Shown here piece by piece: positions 1 to 5,170 of a DNA stretch of 5,396 nt (its first letter is position 1; each line of letters opens with the position of its first letter). The notes under the pieces are model-generated. The model did not search any database. It saw only the letters and a program-made list of their open reading frames with translations, and was not told where the DNA came from. Origin of the DNA: an uncultured Clostridia bacterium (GTDB lineage: Bacteria > Bacillota > Clostridia > Oscillospirales > Oscillospiraceae); NCBI GenBank assembly GCA_946184215.1, contig CAMHER010000138.1, forward strand, positions 1-5,396, in the 5' to 3' direction. The position numbers and the translations under genes were made by a program.

Positions 1-383
1 GCGTGGTGGACGAATATTGGATGGACCACATCGACGCCATGGACGAGCTCAAGCGCGGCATCGGTCTGCGGGGCTACGGCTCGGTCAAGCCCATTGACGC
101 CTACAAGCAGGAGGGCTTCGATATGTTCGAGGCCATGGTGCAGGGCATCCGGGAGGAGACCGTGCGCCGCCTGTACACCGTGCGCGTCCGCAAGGAGCAG
201 CCGGTGGAGCGCAAGGCGGTGGCGAAGAACGCCGCGGCGAACGTGGGCGGCGGGGAAGAGAAGAAAAAACCCCTCAAAAAGGCGCCCAAGCCCGGCCGCA
301 ATGACCCCTGCCCCTGCGGCAAAATGAAGGCCGACGGCAGCCGACGGCTGAAATATAAAGAGTGCTGCGGCAGAAATGAATAG
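1..383 (+). CDS. secA: Protein translocase subunit SecA, C-terminal fragment
   Basis: SecA is the cytoplasmic ATPase that pushes preproteins through the SecYEG channel. The window enters the gene near its end; about 127 codons remain, reading in frame from base 3, and the true start lies upstream. Visible residues 2-67 match the end of the helical scaffold/wing region, with the characteristic stretches EYWMDHIDAMDELKRGIGLR and EGFDMFEAM followed by IREETVRRLYTV. A Lys/Ala-rich linker follows (about residues 68-95). The protein ends in a SEC-C zinc-binding tail, GRNDPCPCG ... KYKECCG, which in the family binds zinc and contacts SecB or ribosomes/phospholipids. The tail is unusual: 15 residues separate the CxC pair from the CC pair, where the common form has 8. 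The gene is separated from pgeF by 138 bases with two hairpins. Identification is very secure; only the 5' end is missing. Confidence 0.96.
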   Translation, partial: VVDEYWMDHIDAMDELKRGIGLRGYGSVKPIDAYKQEGFDMFEAMVQGIREETVRRLYTVRVRKEQPVERKAVAKNAAANVGGGEEKKKPLKKAPKPGRNDPCPCGKMKADGSRRLKYKECCGRNE

Positions 384-420
384 CGGCTTTGCGCCGCCGG
401 GGGCGGATGCAGCAAAGCCG
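384..420 (+). terminator. Strong GC-rich hairpin just after secA, possible terminator
   Basis: A perfect 9-bp stem pairs CGGCTTTGC (384-392) with GCAAAGCCG (412-420). It encloses a second 5-bp stem, CCGCC (394-398) with GGCGG (402-406). It begins directly at the secA stop codon. The following bases are GTATTTCC, so the U-tract is weak. It may end or attenuate secA transcription, or protect the 3' end of the mRNA. The structure is plain in the sequence; the terminator function is inferred. Confidence 0.5.
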
Positions 421-436
421 GTATTTCCGCAGCCGC

Positions 437-485
437 GCCGCTTGCGGGCAGGTTTATATGCCTACCCGCAAACGGCAATAGCGGC
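437..485. repeat. Inverted repeat / stem-loop in the secA-pgeF gap
   Basis: TTGCGGG (442-448) pairs perfectly with CCCGCAA (465-471), and AGG (450-452) can pair with CCT (461-463) inside it. An outer GCCGC (437-441) can pair with GCGGC (481-485). No run of T follows on either side, so a classical intrinsic terminator is unlikely. It could be an mRNA-stabilising or processing element, or part of a pgeF leader. No convincing promoter was seen in this 138-base gap. Confidence 0.4.
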
Positions 486-521
486 AAGGCGGGCGATTAT
501 GAGCCATCCAGAGGTAACGCA

Positions 522-1316
522 ATGTCTTTTATTGAAAACAGAGAAAATGATCTGGTCTATATGACCTCGTCCGTGATCGGCGTGCCCCACGCCTTTACGA
601 CCCGGTACGGCGGCGTGAGCGAGGGGATCTTCTCTTCGCTCAATCTCGGCTCGAACCGCGGGGACGACCCAGACGCGGTGCGGGAGAATTACCGCCGCGT
701 CTGCGCGCTGATGGGCGCGGGAATCAACGAAGCGGCAGTCACGAAGCAGGTCCACGGCAATGTCGTGCGCGTGGTGACAGAGCGCGACCGGCATGTGTGT
801 ATGTCCGCCGTCCCCTATGAGGCGGACGGGCTTGTGACAAGCGTGCGCTCTCTTCCGCTGATGTGCTTCACGGCAGACTGTGTGCCGGTCCTGCTGTGCG
901 ACAGCGCGCACGGCGTGATCGCCGCGGTGCACGCCGGCTGGCGCAGCTCGGTGAGTGATATTCTGGGCAACGCTGTAAAGGAAATGTGTGCGCTTGGCGC
1001 GCGGAAGGAGAATCTCTGCGCGGCGCTTGGCCCGGCGATCGGCAAATGCTGTTTTGAGACCGACGACGACGTGCCTGCGGCCGTCGCGGTCTATCTCGGC
1101 GGCGAGACCGAGGGACTTTTCGTCCGCCGCGGGGACGGGAAAACACTTGTAGACCTGCGCGGAGCGAACAAGAGACGCCTGCTGCAGCTCGGCCTCCGGG
1201 AGGAGAACATCGACGTCTCCGACGAGTGCAGCTTCTGCAGCCATGAGAAATACTGGTCGCACCGCTATACAAAAGGGCAGCGCGGGAGCCAGGCGGCCGC
1301 CATCGTATTGAGGTAG
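522..1316 (+). CDS. pgeF: Peptidoglycan editing factor PgeF (YfiH/DUF152 laccase-domain family)
   Basis: The 264-residue product is full length for the YfiH/PgeF (Cu-oxidase_4, DUF152) family. Members are cytoplasmic zinc enzymes. Experimental work on E. coli YfiH links the family to removal of misincorporated residues from peptidoglycan precursors, and other members have purine nucleoside phosphorylase/adenosine deaminase-like activity. The metal-site signature is present: His78 in KQVHG, Cys120 in FTADCVP and His137 in VHAGWR. Other family marks are the N-terminal AFTTRYGGVS (residues 24-33), LNLG (40-43), GPAIGKCCFE (170-179) and the terminal CSFCSHEKYWSHR block (236-248). The start at 522 is supported by GAGG at 511-514, 7 bases upstream. 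The gene stops 4 bases before the lipoprotein gene start and probably shares its mRNA. The exact in vivo substrate here is not shown by sequence. Confidence 0.93.
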   Translation: MSFIENRENDLVYMTSSVIGVPHAFTTRYGGVSEGIFSSLNLGSNRGDDPDAVRENYRRVCALMGAGINEAAVTKQVHGNVVRVVTERDRHVCMSAVPYEADGLVTSVRSLPLMCFTADCVPVLLCDSAHGVIAAVHAGWRSSVSDILGNAVKEMCALGARKENLCAALGPAIGKCCFETDDDVPAAVAVYLGGETEGLFVRRGDGKTLVDLRGANKRRLLQLGLREENIDVSDECSFCSHEKYWSHRYTKGQRGSQAAAIVLR

Positions 1317-1320
1317 AGAG

Positions 1321-2943
1321 ATGAAGAAAACGATCAAACGAATGCTGACGCTGCTGTGCGCGCTGACGCTGCTGCTGACGCTCGGCGGCTGCGGACAGAA
1401 GGCGGAGGAGGGCAACTCGCTCATCTCCACGGGCGGGCGCGATATCGAAAAGGGCTATGCGGCGGACCATGTGTTTTCGCTCAACTCCAACAGCAACTTC
1501 AGCCTGAACCCCTCCGTCGCCACAAACCACTCCAACCAGCTGATCTGCTCGCTGGTGTACGAGAACCTGGTGGAGATCGACAACAACTTCGAGGTTATCG
1601 AGGGCGCGGGTCTGATCAAGGAGTGGAGCTGCTCGGACGACGGCAAGACCTGGACGCTGACCTATGACACCACGCACGTTTTTCATGACGGCAGCCCCGT
1701 CACGGGCAACGACATGCGCATGTCCATCGAATACTGCATCAACTCCGACCGCTATACCGGCCGCTTCGCCAGCGTACAGGGCGTGTCTTATACCGACAGC
1801 CAGCTGATCATTGCCCTGGGCATCCCCAACAAGCAGTTTATCAAGCTGCTCAACGTCCCCGTGGTCAAGGTCGGCACCAACGGCGATAAGCATCCGATGG
1901 GCAGCGGCCCGTACATGTACAACGAGGAGGGCACGCAGCTGCTGGCCTTCAACGGCCACAACGGCTACAGCAATCTGCCCGTGGACGTGATCTATCTCAA
2001 GGAATACTCTACGGCCGAGGATATCATCTCCGCCTTCGAGGACTCCTATATCGACGTGATCGTCAACGACCCCAGCAGCTATACCAACCTGGGCTATGCC
2101 AGCTCCAACGAGATCCGCACCTTTGCCACGACCAACATGCATTACATCGCCTTCAACGAGCAGAGCGACAGCTGCCGCTACAACAACGTGCGCGCGGCGC
2201 TGCAGTACGCCTTCGACCGCGAATACCTCGCAAATGAGATGCTGCACGGCAACGGCGTGGCGGCCAGCGTGCCGATGTATCCCACCTGCTCGATCTACCC
2301 CACCGCCCTGGCCGATTCGCTGAGCTTTGACCTGGAAAAGTGCAAGATGATCCTGGAAAACTTCGGCCTGAAGGACTCGGACGGGAACGGCAGCTTCGAC
2401 AGCATGAGCGGCGCGGGGGACCTGACCTTTACGATGATCCTCTGCAGCGACTCCAGCGCGAAGGCCGGCATGGCGCAGAAATTCGCCCAGGATATGAAGT
2501 CCATCGGCATTACGGTGAAGATCTACGAGCTGGGCTGGGACGATTATCTCAAGGCCCTGGAGGACGGCGAGCTGGAGATCAGCGAAAACCGCACCGTGCA
2601 GTACGACATGTACTATGCCGAAGTCAAGCTGCGCAACGACTTTGACGTGACCGAGCTGCTGCAGGTGCGCAACGAGGACAACGAGAAGACCAACATCAAC
2701 TTCACGCTCTCCCACGACCCCAGCTATGAGACCTATATCAACAACTATCTCGCCGCCGGCGACGCCGGACGCGAGACCGCGTACTATGCCTTCTGCTACT
2801 ATCTGAGCAACAACGCCACCATCATCCCTCTGGGCTTTGAAAAGCAGCAGATCATCACCCACCGAGGCGTGATCAAGGGCGTGGACGCCAACGCCGGCAA
2901 TCCGCTCTACGGCTTCCAGAACTGGGAAATCGACTTGAGCTGA
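1321..2943 (+). CDS. ABC transporter substrate-binding lipoprotein, family 5 (peptide/oligopeptide type)
   Basis: The 540-residue protein is predicted to be exported and lipid-anchored on the outer face of the membrane. It has a basic N-terminus (KKTIKR), a Leu-rich core and the lipobox Leu21-Gly-Gly-Cys24. The rest matches the family 5 (DppA/OppA-like) solute-binding fold. Marks include YENLVEID (80-87), LIKEWSCSDDGKTWTLTY (98-115), FHDGSPVTGNDM (121-132), GSGPYMY (194-200), the NNVRAALQYAFDREYL helix (288-303) and an Asp-rich loop, DSDGNGSFD (352-360), resembling the calcium-like loops common in this family. No permease or ATPase genes lie nearby, so it is an orphan binding protein that would need a transporter encoded elsewhere, or it may act as a sensor. 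It sits 4 bases after pgeF; a GAGG at 1310-1313 may serve as ribosome-binding site. The ligand cannot be told from sequence. Confidence 0.9.
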   Translation: MKKTIKRMLTLLCALTLLLTLGGCGQKAEEGNSLISTGGRDIEKGYAADHVFSLNSNSNFSLNPSVATNHSNQLICSLVYENLVEIDNNFEVIEGAGLIKEWSCSDDGKTWTLTYDTTHVFHDGSPVTGNDMRMSIEYCINSDRYTGRFASVQGVSYTDSQLIIALGIPNKQFIKLLNVPVVKVGTNGDKHPMGSGPYMYNEEGTQLLAFNGHNGYSNLPVDVIYLKEYSTAEDIISAFEDSYIDVIVNDPSSYTNLGYASSNEIRTFATTNMHYIAFNEQSDSCRYNNVRAALQYAFDREYLANEMLHGNGVAASVPMYPTCSIYPTALADSLSFDLEKCKMILENFGLKDSDGNGSFDSMSGAGDLTFTMILCSDSSAKAGMAQKFAQDMKSIGITVKIYELGWDDYLKALEDGELEISENRTVQYDMYYAEVKLRNDFDVTELLQVRNEDNEKTNINFTLSHDPSYETYINNYLAAGDAGRETAYYAFCYYLSNNATIIPLGFEKQQIITHRGVIKGVDANAGNPLYGFQNWEIDLS

Positions 2944-2960
2944 ACAGATACATCAACAAA

Positions 2961-2966
2961 AAGGAG
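2961..2966 (+). promoter_or_regulatory. Ribosome-binding site for cdd
   Basis: AAGGAG lies 8 bases before the ATG at 2975, inside a 31-base A-rich gap after the lipoprotein gene. It fixes the cdd start. No separate promoter or terminator fits in this gap, so cdd is probably cotranscribed. Confidence 0.8.
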
Positions 2967-2974
2967 ATACAGAC

Positions 2975-3355
2975 ATGACCGACAGAGAACTGATGAGCAA
3001 GGCCAAAGAGGCCTCGATGAACGCCTATGTCCCCTATTCCCGCTTCCCGGTCGGCGCCGCTATCGAGTGCGATGACGGCGCGGTCTTCACCGGCTGCAAC
3101 GTGGAAAACGCCGCCCTCGGCAGCACGATCTGCGCCGAGCGCACCGCCTGCTGCAAGGCCGTCAGCGAGGGTCACCGCAGCTTTCGCCGCATCGCGATCT
3201 ACGCCGACAGTGAAAACTGGTGCACGCCATGCGGCGCCTGCCGTCAATTCCTGGCGGAGTTTTCCCCGGATATGGAGGTGCTCTGCGCCCGGGCCGGCGG
3301 CCGCTACGTCAGCTATAAGCTCTCGGAGCTGATGCCCCACGTTTTCGCCTTCTGA
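2975..3355 (+). CDS. cdd: Cytidine deaminase (homotetrameric, 15-kDa type)
   Basis: The enzyme hydrolytically deaminates cytidine and deoxycytidine to uridine and deoxyuridine in cytoplasmic pyrimidine salvage. At 126 residues it has the length of the small tetrameric class, as in Bacillus. The zinc site is complete: Cys53 and catalytic Glu55 in CAER, then Cys86 and Cys89 in PCGACRQ. The substrate-pocket stretches YSRFPVGAA (21-29) and GCNVENAA (40-47) are also canonical. The start follows a good AAGGAG. The stop codon TGA overlaps the ATG of the next gene by one base (TGATG), which usually means translational coupling. Its location beside pgeF is suggestive, because some PgeF-family proteins act on nucleosides, but no joint pathway can be shown from sequence. 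Confidence 0.97.
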   Translation: MTDRELMSKAKEASMNAYVPYSRFPVGAAIECDDGAVFTGCNVENAALGSTICAERTACCKAVSEGHRSFRRIAIYADSENWCTPCGACRQFLAEFSPDMEVLCARAGGRYVSYKLSELMPHVFAF

Positions 3356-3621
3356 TGGATCTCGAACAGCTTCGCATCTTTGCCGCCCTGGCCGAATCCG
3401 GCAGCTTCACCGCTGCGGGGAAGCGGCTGTATAAAAGCCACTCCTCCGTCAGCCGCACCGTCGCGGAGCTGGAGCGGGAGCTGGGCGTCACGCTTGCGGT
3501 GAGAGACCGCCGCAGCTTCGCCCTGACCGAGGCGGGCAGGACGCTCTATGAGCGGGGAAAAGAGCTGCTTGCCGCAGCCGCCGCGCTGGAAAAGAGCGTG
3601 AAAGAGGCGGAAACGAAATAA
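3355..3621 (+). CDS. Short LysR-type helix-turn-helix protein lacking the effector domain
   Basis: The 88-residue product matches the N-terminal DNA-binding part of LysR-type regulators. It opens with DLEQLRIFAALAESGSFTAA, followed by the recognition-helix region SHSSVSRTVAELERELG (28-44), the wing with RDRRSFALTEAG (50-61) and the start of the dimerising linker helix (about 62-88). Full LysR proteins are about 300 residues with a C-terminal ligand-binding domain. Here the stop codon lies inside the base of a terminator hairpin, followed by a convergent gene, so no remnant effector domain remains downstream. It overlaps cdd by one base and has no strong Shine-Dalgarno of its own, which fits coupled translation. 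It may be a natural single-domain regulator or an old, tidied truncation. Target unknown; autoregulation or control of the neighbouring genes is a guess. Confidence 0.82.
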   Translation: MDLEQLRIFAALAESGSFTAAGKRLYKSHSSVSRTVAELERELGVTLAVRDRRSFALTEAGRTLYERGKELLAAAAALEKSVKEAETK

Positions 3622-3659
3622 GGAAAGCGCTTTGGCAAAGGCCAAAGCGCTTTCCTTAT
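3618..3659. terminator. Bidirectional intrinsic terminator between convergent genes
   Basis: A perfect 19-bp stem (3618-3636 with 3641-3659) has a 4-base AAAG loop, and the stop codon of the LysR-like gene sits inside the stem base. Both arms contain the self-complementary core AAAGCGCTTT. On the plus strand the 3' side reads TTTCCTTATATAAT, and on the minus strand TTTCCTTATTTCGTTTCC. Both are moderately T-rich. It lies 17 bases beyond the end of the degV-family gene on the opposite strand, so it probably ends both transcripts. Confidence 0.85.
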
Positions 3660-3676
3660 ATAATATGGAATCGGTT

Positions 3677-4540
3677 TCAACGAAAATCCCTGCCGCCCTC
3701 AAAGAACAGCGCCAGCGTGCCGGGGCCGACGTGCGAGCCGGTGACGGGCTCGTAAACGACGGTGACGATGTCCAGATCGCGGCGATATTGCCGCAGCATC
3801 GCAATCAGCGCATTGGCGTCTTCTTCGCAGTCGGCGTGGGCGATGCCGATGGTCTGGCCGGGCAGGTCCAAAGCAAAGGCGTTGAACTTTTCCGCCATCC
3901 CTTCGATCGCGCGTTTGCGGCCGCGGACCTTTTCAAAGCAGACGATCTTGCCCTCGTTGTTGCCCTTGAGCAGGGGCTTGATCTGCAGCACGGTGCCCAC
4001 GGCGGCGGCCAGGTTGGAAAGACGCCCGCCACGCTTGAGATAGCGCAGGTCGTCCACCGTGAACACCTGGCAGATGCCGAAGCGGCGGTCCAGCAGCCGC
4101 TCGGCGGCGGCGTCCACACCCAGGCCGAACTCGCGGTAGCGCACGGCCCAGATCACCAGCAGGCCCTCGCCCAGCGAGGCGCCCAGCGCATCGACAAGCC
4201 GGAGCTTACGATCGGGAAACTCCTCCCGCAGGTCCGCCGCCGCGATCGAGGCGGAGTTGAACGAGCCGCTGATGCCGGAGGACATGCTGATGAAGAGAAC
4301 GTCATGCCCCTGCTCCAGCTCCTCCCTGAAGAAATCGGAATAGCGCTGCGGTGAGATCTGCGAGGTCGTGACGATCTTGCCGTGACGCATATCGTCGTAA
4401 AAGGCCTTGCCGTCAAAGACAAAGTTCTCCGGCTCCCTGCCGTCGATCAGGAAGGAGTAGGAGATGCATTTTATTTTGTTTTCACGAAGATACTCCTCCG
4501 GCAGGTTCGCCGAGGTATCGGTCATGATGGTAAAACTCAT
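3677..4540 (-). CDS. DegV/FakB family fatty-acid-binding protein
   Basis: The 287-residue product has the usual DegV length. Family members (FakB) hold a fatty acid and present it to the kinase FakA for phosphorylation and entry into phospholipid synthesis. N-terminal marks are TDTSANLP (7-14), Thr59-Ser60-Gln61 followed by SP (63-64), and SSGISGSFNSA (87-97). Further on are the RYLKRGGRLS block, IKPLL and the C-terminal GSHVGPGTLALFF with His270. The TSQ Thr, the SSG-loop serine and the HVGPG His correspond to residues that bind the fatty-acid carboxylate in known FakB structures. The open frame extends 83 codons further upstream, but GGAGG (4547-4551, minus strand) lies 6 bases before the ATG at 4540, and family similarity begins there. 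No fakA gene is in the window. It converges on the LysR-like gene and diverges from rpsJ. Confidence 0.93.
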   Translation of the reverse strand: MSFTIMTDTSANLPEEYLRENKIKCISYSFLIDGREPENFVFDGKAFYDDMRHGKIVTTSQISPQRYSDFFREELEQGHDVLFISMSSGISGSFNSASIAAADLREEFPDRKLRLVDALGASLGEGLLVIWAVRYREFGLGVDAAAERLLDRRFGICQVFTVDDLRYLKRGGRLSNLAAAVGTVLQIKPLLKGNNEGKIVCFEKVRGRKRAIEGMAEKFNAFALDLPGQTIGIAHADCEEDANALIAMLRQYRRDLDIVTVVYEPVTGSHVGPGTLALFFEGGRDFR

Positions 4541-4593
4541 GGGAAGCCTCCGTCGGTTTTTTTCACGGCGCACAAAAGCTGTGCCCTGTACAC

Positions 4594-4622
4594 AGTATAA
4601 TCGAAAAGAAGGAAAAACACAA
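4594..4622 (-). promoter_or_regulatory. Candidate sigma-A promoter for the DegV-family gene
   Basis: On the minus strand a -35-like TTGTGT (4622-4617) and a -10 TATACT (4599-4594) are separated by 17 bases. Transcription would start near 4587 and give a leader of about 47 nt before the ATG at 4540. The -10 is a 5/6 match and the -35 a 3/6 match, so this is plausible rather than certain. The short inverted repeat CTGTG (4579-4583) / CACAG (4591-4595) overlaps the -10 edge and start region and could be an operator. Confidence 0.55.
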
Positions 4623-4626
4623 ACTC

Positions 4627-4702
4627 CCCTTGCCTGAAAACGCTCTACAGCTGCTCCGCCGGGCGGTAGAGAGCGGCAAAAGGGAACTCTACTGCCAGTA
4701 GA
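4627..4702. repeat. Cluster of inverted repeats in the degV-rpsJ divergent region
   Basis: An imperfect large hairpin can form from CCCTTGCC (4627-4634) and CGCTCTAC (4641-4648) on the left with GTAGAG (4666-4671) and GGCAAAAGGG (4675-4684) on the right. Next to it is a near-perfect palindrome, TCTACTGCCAGTAGA (4688-4702), with 7-base arms around one base. A small CCGGG/CCCGG hairpin follows at 4725-4738. No T-run follows, so these are not obvious terminators. They lie just upstream of the candidate degV -35 and could be regulator-binding sites. No gene was seen in the 4541-4831 gap. Confidence 0.4.
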
Positions 4703-4789
4703 ACAGGCACGGCGGCAAGCTTTTCCGGGCTGTCCCGGCACAAAATATACCCGATTATTTAACGAAAAAAACAATTTGTAGAGACGCAC

Positions 4790-4828
4790 AAAAAAACATG
4801 GAAAAATTCTGCAAAAACAACGAAAAAT
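4790..4828. promoter_or_regulatory. Phased A-tracts / UP-element-like region upstream of the rpsJ promoter
   Basis: Runs of five to seven A are centred near 4793, 4804, 4815 and 4825, that is every 10-11 bases, immediately upstream of the -35 at 4832. A further seven-A run lies at 4765-4771. This spacing matches the helical repeat, so intrinsic curvature and contact by the RNA polymerase alpha C-terminal domains are expected. Such elements are typical of ribosomal promoters; function here is inferred. Confidence 0.6.
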
Positions 4829-4831
4829 CCC

Positions 4832-4860
4832 TTGACAAGTTGTTACCGCTCTGTTATATT
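4832..4860 (+). promoter_or_regulatory. Strong sigma-A promoter of the S10 (rpsJ) operon, with extended -10
   Basis: A perfect -35 TTGACA (4832-4837) is followed by a 17-base spacer and a -10 TATATT (4855-4860). The TG at 4852-4853 makes it an extended -10. Transcription should start near 4867, leaving a leader of about 310 nt before the rpsJ ATG. This is the best promoter in the window. Confidence 0.9.
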
Positions 4861-5036
4861 ATTCAAGCGCGCGTGTAAGGCACACGTATGCGCACTGCGA
4901 GGAAGCGGGAGATTGCTTGTTGAAAAACAAGGTAACTTCCGTGGAGTATGTCCGGTGTCCGGCGTAATGACGGGCACGCAATCGGGCGGGAAGAAACCTT
5001 ATCCGGTACACGCGTATATCGCATGGACGGGGGATC

Positions 5037-5065
5037 GACCGGCTTGAAAGAGCCGGTTTGTTTTT
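5037..5065 (+). terminator. Intrinsic terminator inside the rpsJ leader
   Basis: ACCGGCT (5038-5044) pairs perfectly with AGCCGGT (5051-5057). A U-G pair (5045/5050) closes a GAAA tetraloop, and the stem is followed directly by TTGTTTTT (5058-5065). It lies about 115 bases before the rpsJ start and about 200 nt after the predicted transcription start, with no complete conserved gene before it. This is the hallmark of transcription attenuation, or of a small RNA ending here. Confidence 0.82.
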
Positions 5066-5161
5066 CGGACGTGGCCTGATACGCACGGTTGTGTGTACAA
5101 GATTTCGGTTTCGTCCGTACGCAGAGAAGGGCGGTCCCAATGCCGCCGCCAAAAACGTACG
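5066..5161 (+). promoter_or_regulatory. Two stem-loops between the leader terminator and the rpsJ ribosome-binding site
   Basis: The first stem-loop pairs CGGACG (5066-5071) with CGTCCG (5112-5117) and encloses TACGCAC (5080-5086) with GTGTGTA (5091-5097). The second pairs GGCGGT (5130-5135) with GCCGCC (5142-5147) and is framed by two copies of the palindrome CGTACG (5116-5121, 5156-5161). The outer bases of the two folds overlap at 5116-5117, so they may compete. The second fold ends 3 bases before the AAGGAG, suggesting possible control of translation. Confidence 0.5.
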
Positions 5162-5164
5162 AAA

Positions 5165-5170
5165 AAGGAG
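5165..5170 (+). promoter_or_regulatory. Ribosome-binding site for rpsJ
   Basis: AAGGAG lies 9 bases before the ATG at 5180, in an unstructured A-rich stretch. It fixes the S10 start and sits immediately downstream of the last leader hairpin. Confidence 0.85.

Noticed and set aside
462..1430. A 322-codon minus-strand frame opposite pgeF
   Set aside because: It overlaps the whole of a conserved gene, its composition is an antisense artefact, and no ribosome-binding site or motif was seen.
868..2862. A 664-codon open frame on the minus strand opposite the binding lipoprotein and part of pgeF
   Set aside because: It is antisense to two clearly recognisable genes. Its product is low-complexity in Val/Ala/His/Arg, as expected from GC-biased third codon positions, and shows no family motif.
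3659..3664. Perfect TATAAT on the plus strand after the bidirectional terminator
   Set aside because: No -35 at proper spacing (the positions 17 bp upstream read CAAAGG within the stem), and it would drive antisense transcription into the DegV-family gene; best explained as AT-rich terminator tail.
3632..4354. A 240-codon plus-strand frame across the DegV-family gene
   Set aside because: It is the antisense shadow of a gene with clear DegV motifs on the other strand, and it begins inside the terminator hairpin.
4541..4789. 83-codon N-terminal extension of the DegV-family gene
   Set aside because: The extension lacks family similarity, passes through the candidate promoter and repeats, and a good GGAGG sits just before the ATG at 4540.
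4832..5047. A 71-codon frame and a nested 26-codon frame in the rpsJ leader
   Set aside because: The long frame starts at the promoter -35, upstream of the expected transcript start. The nested ATG at 4967 has no Shine-Dalgarno sequence, and the products have no recognisable features.
4867..5066. T-box, 6S RNA, SRP RNA or RNase P RNA
   Set aside because: I saw no T-box AGGGUGGNACCGCG-like sequence, no single long rod with a central bubble typical of 6S RNA, and no SRP or RNase P core motifs. A ribosomal leader fits the context better.
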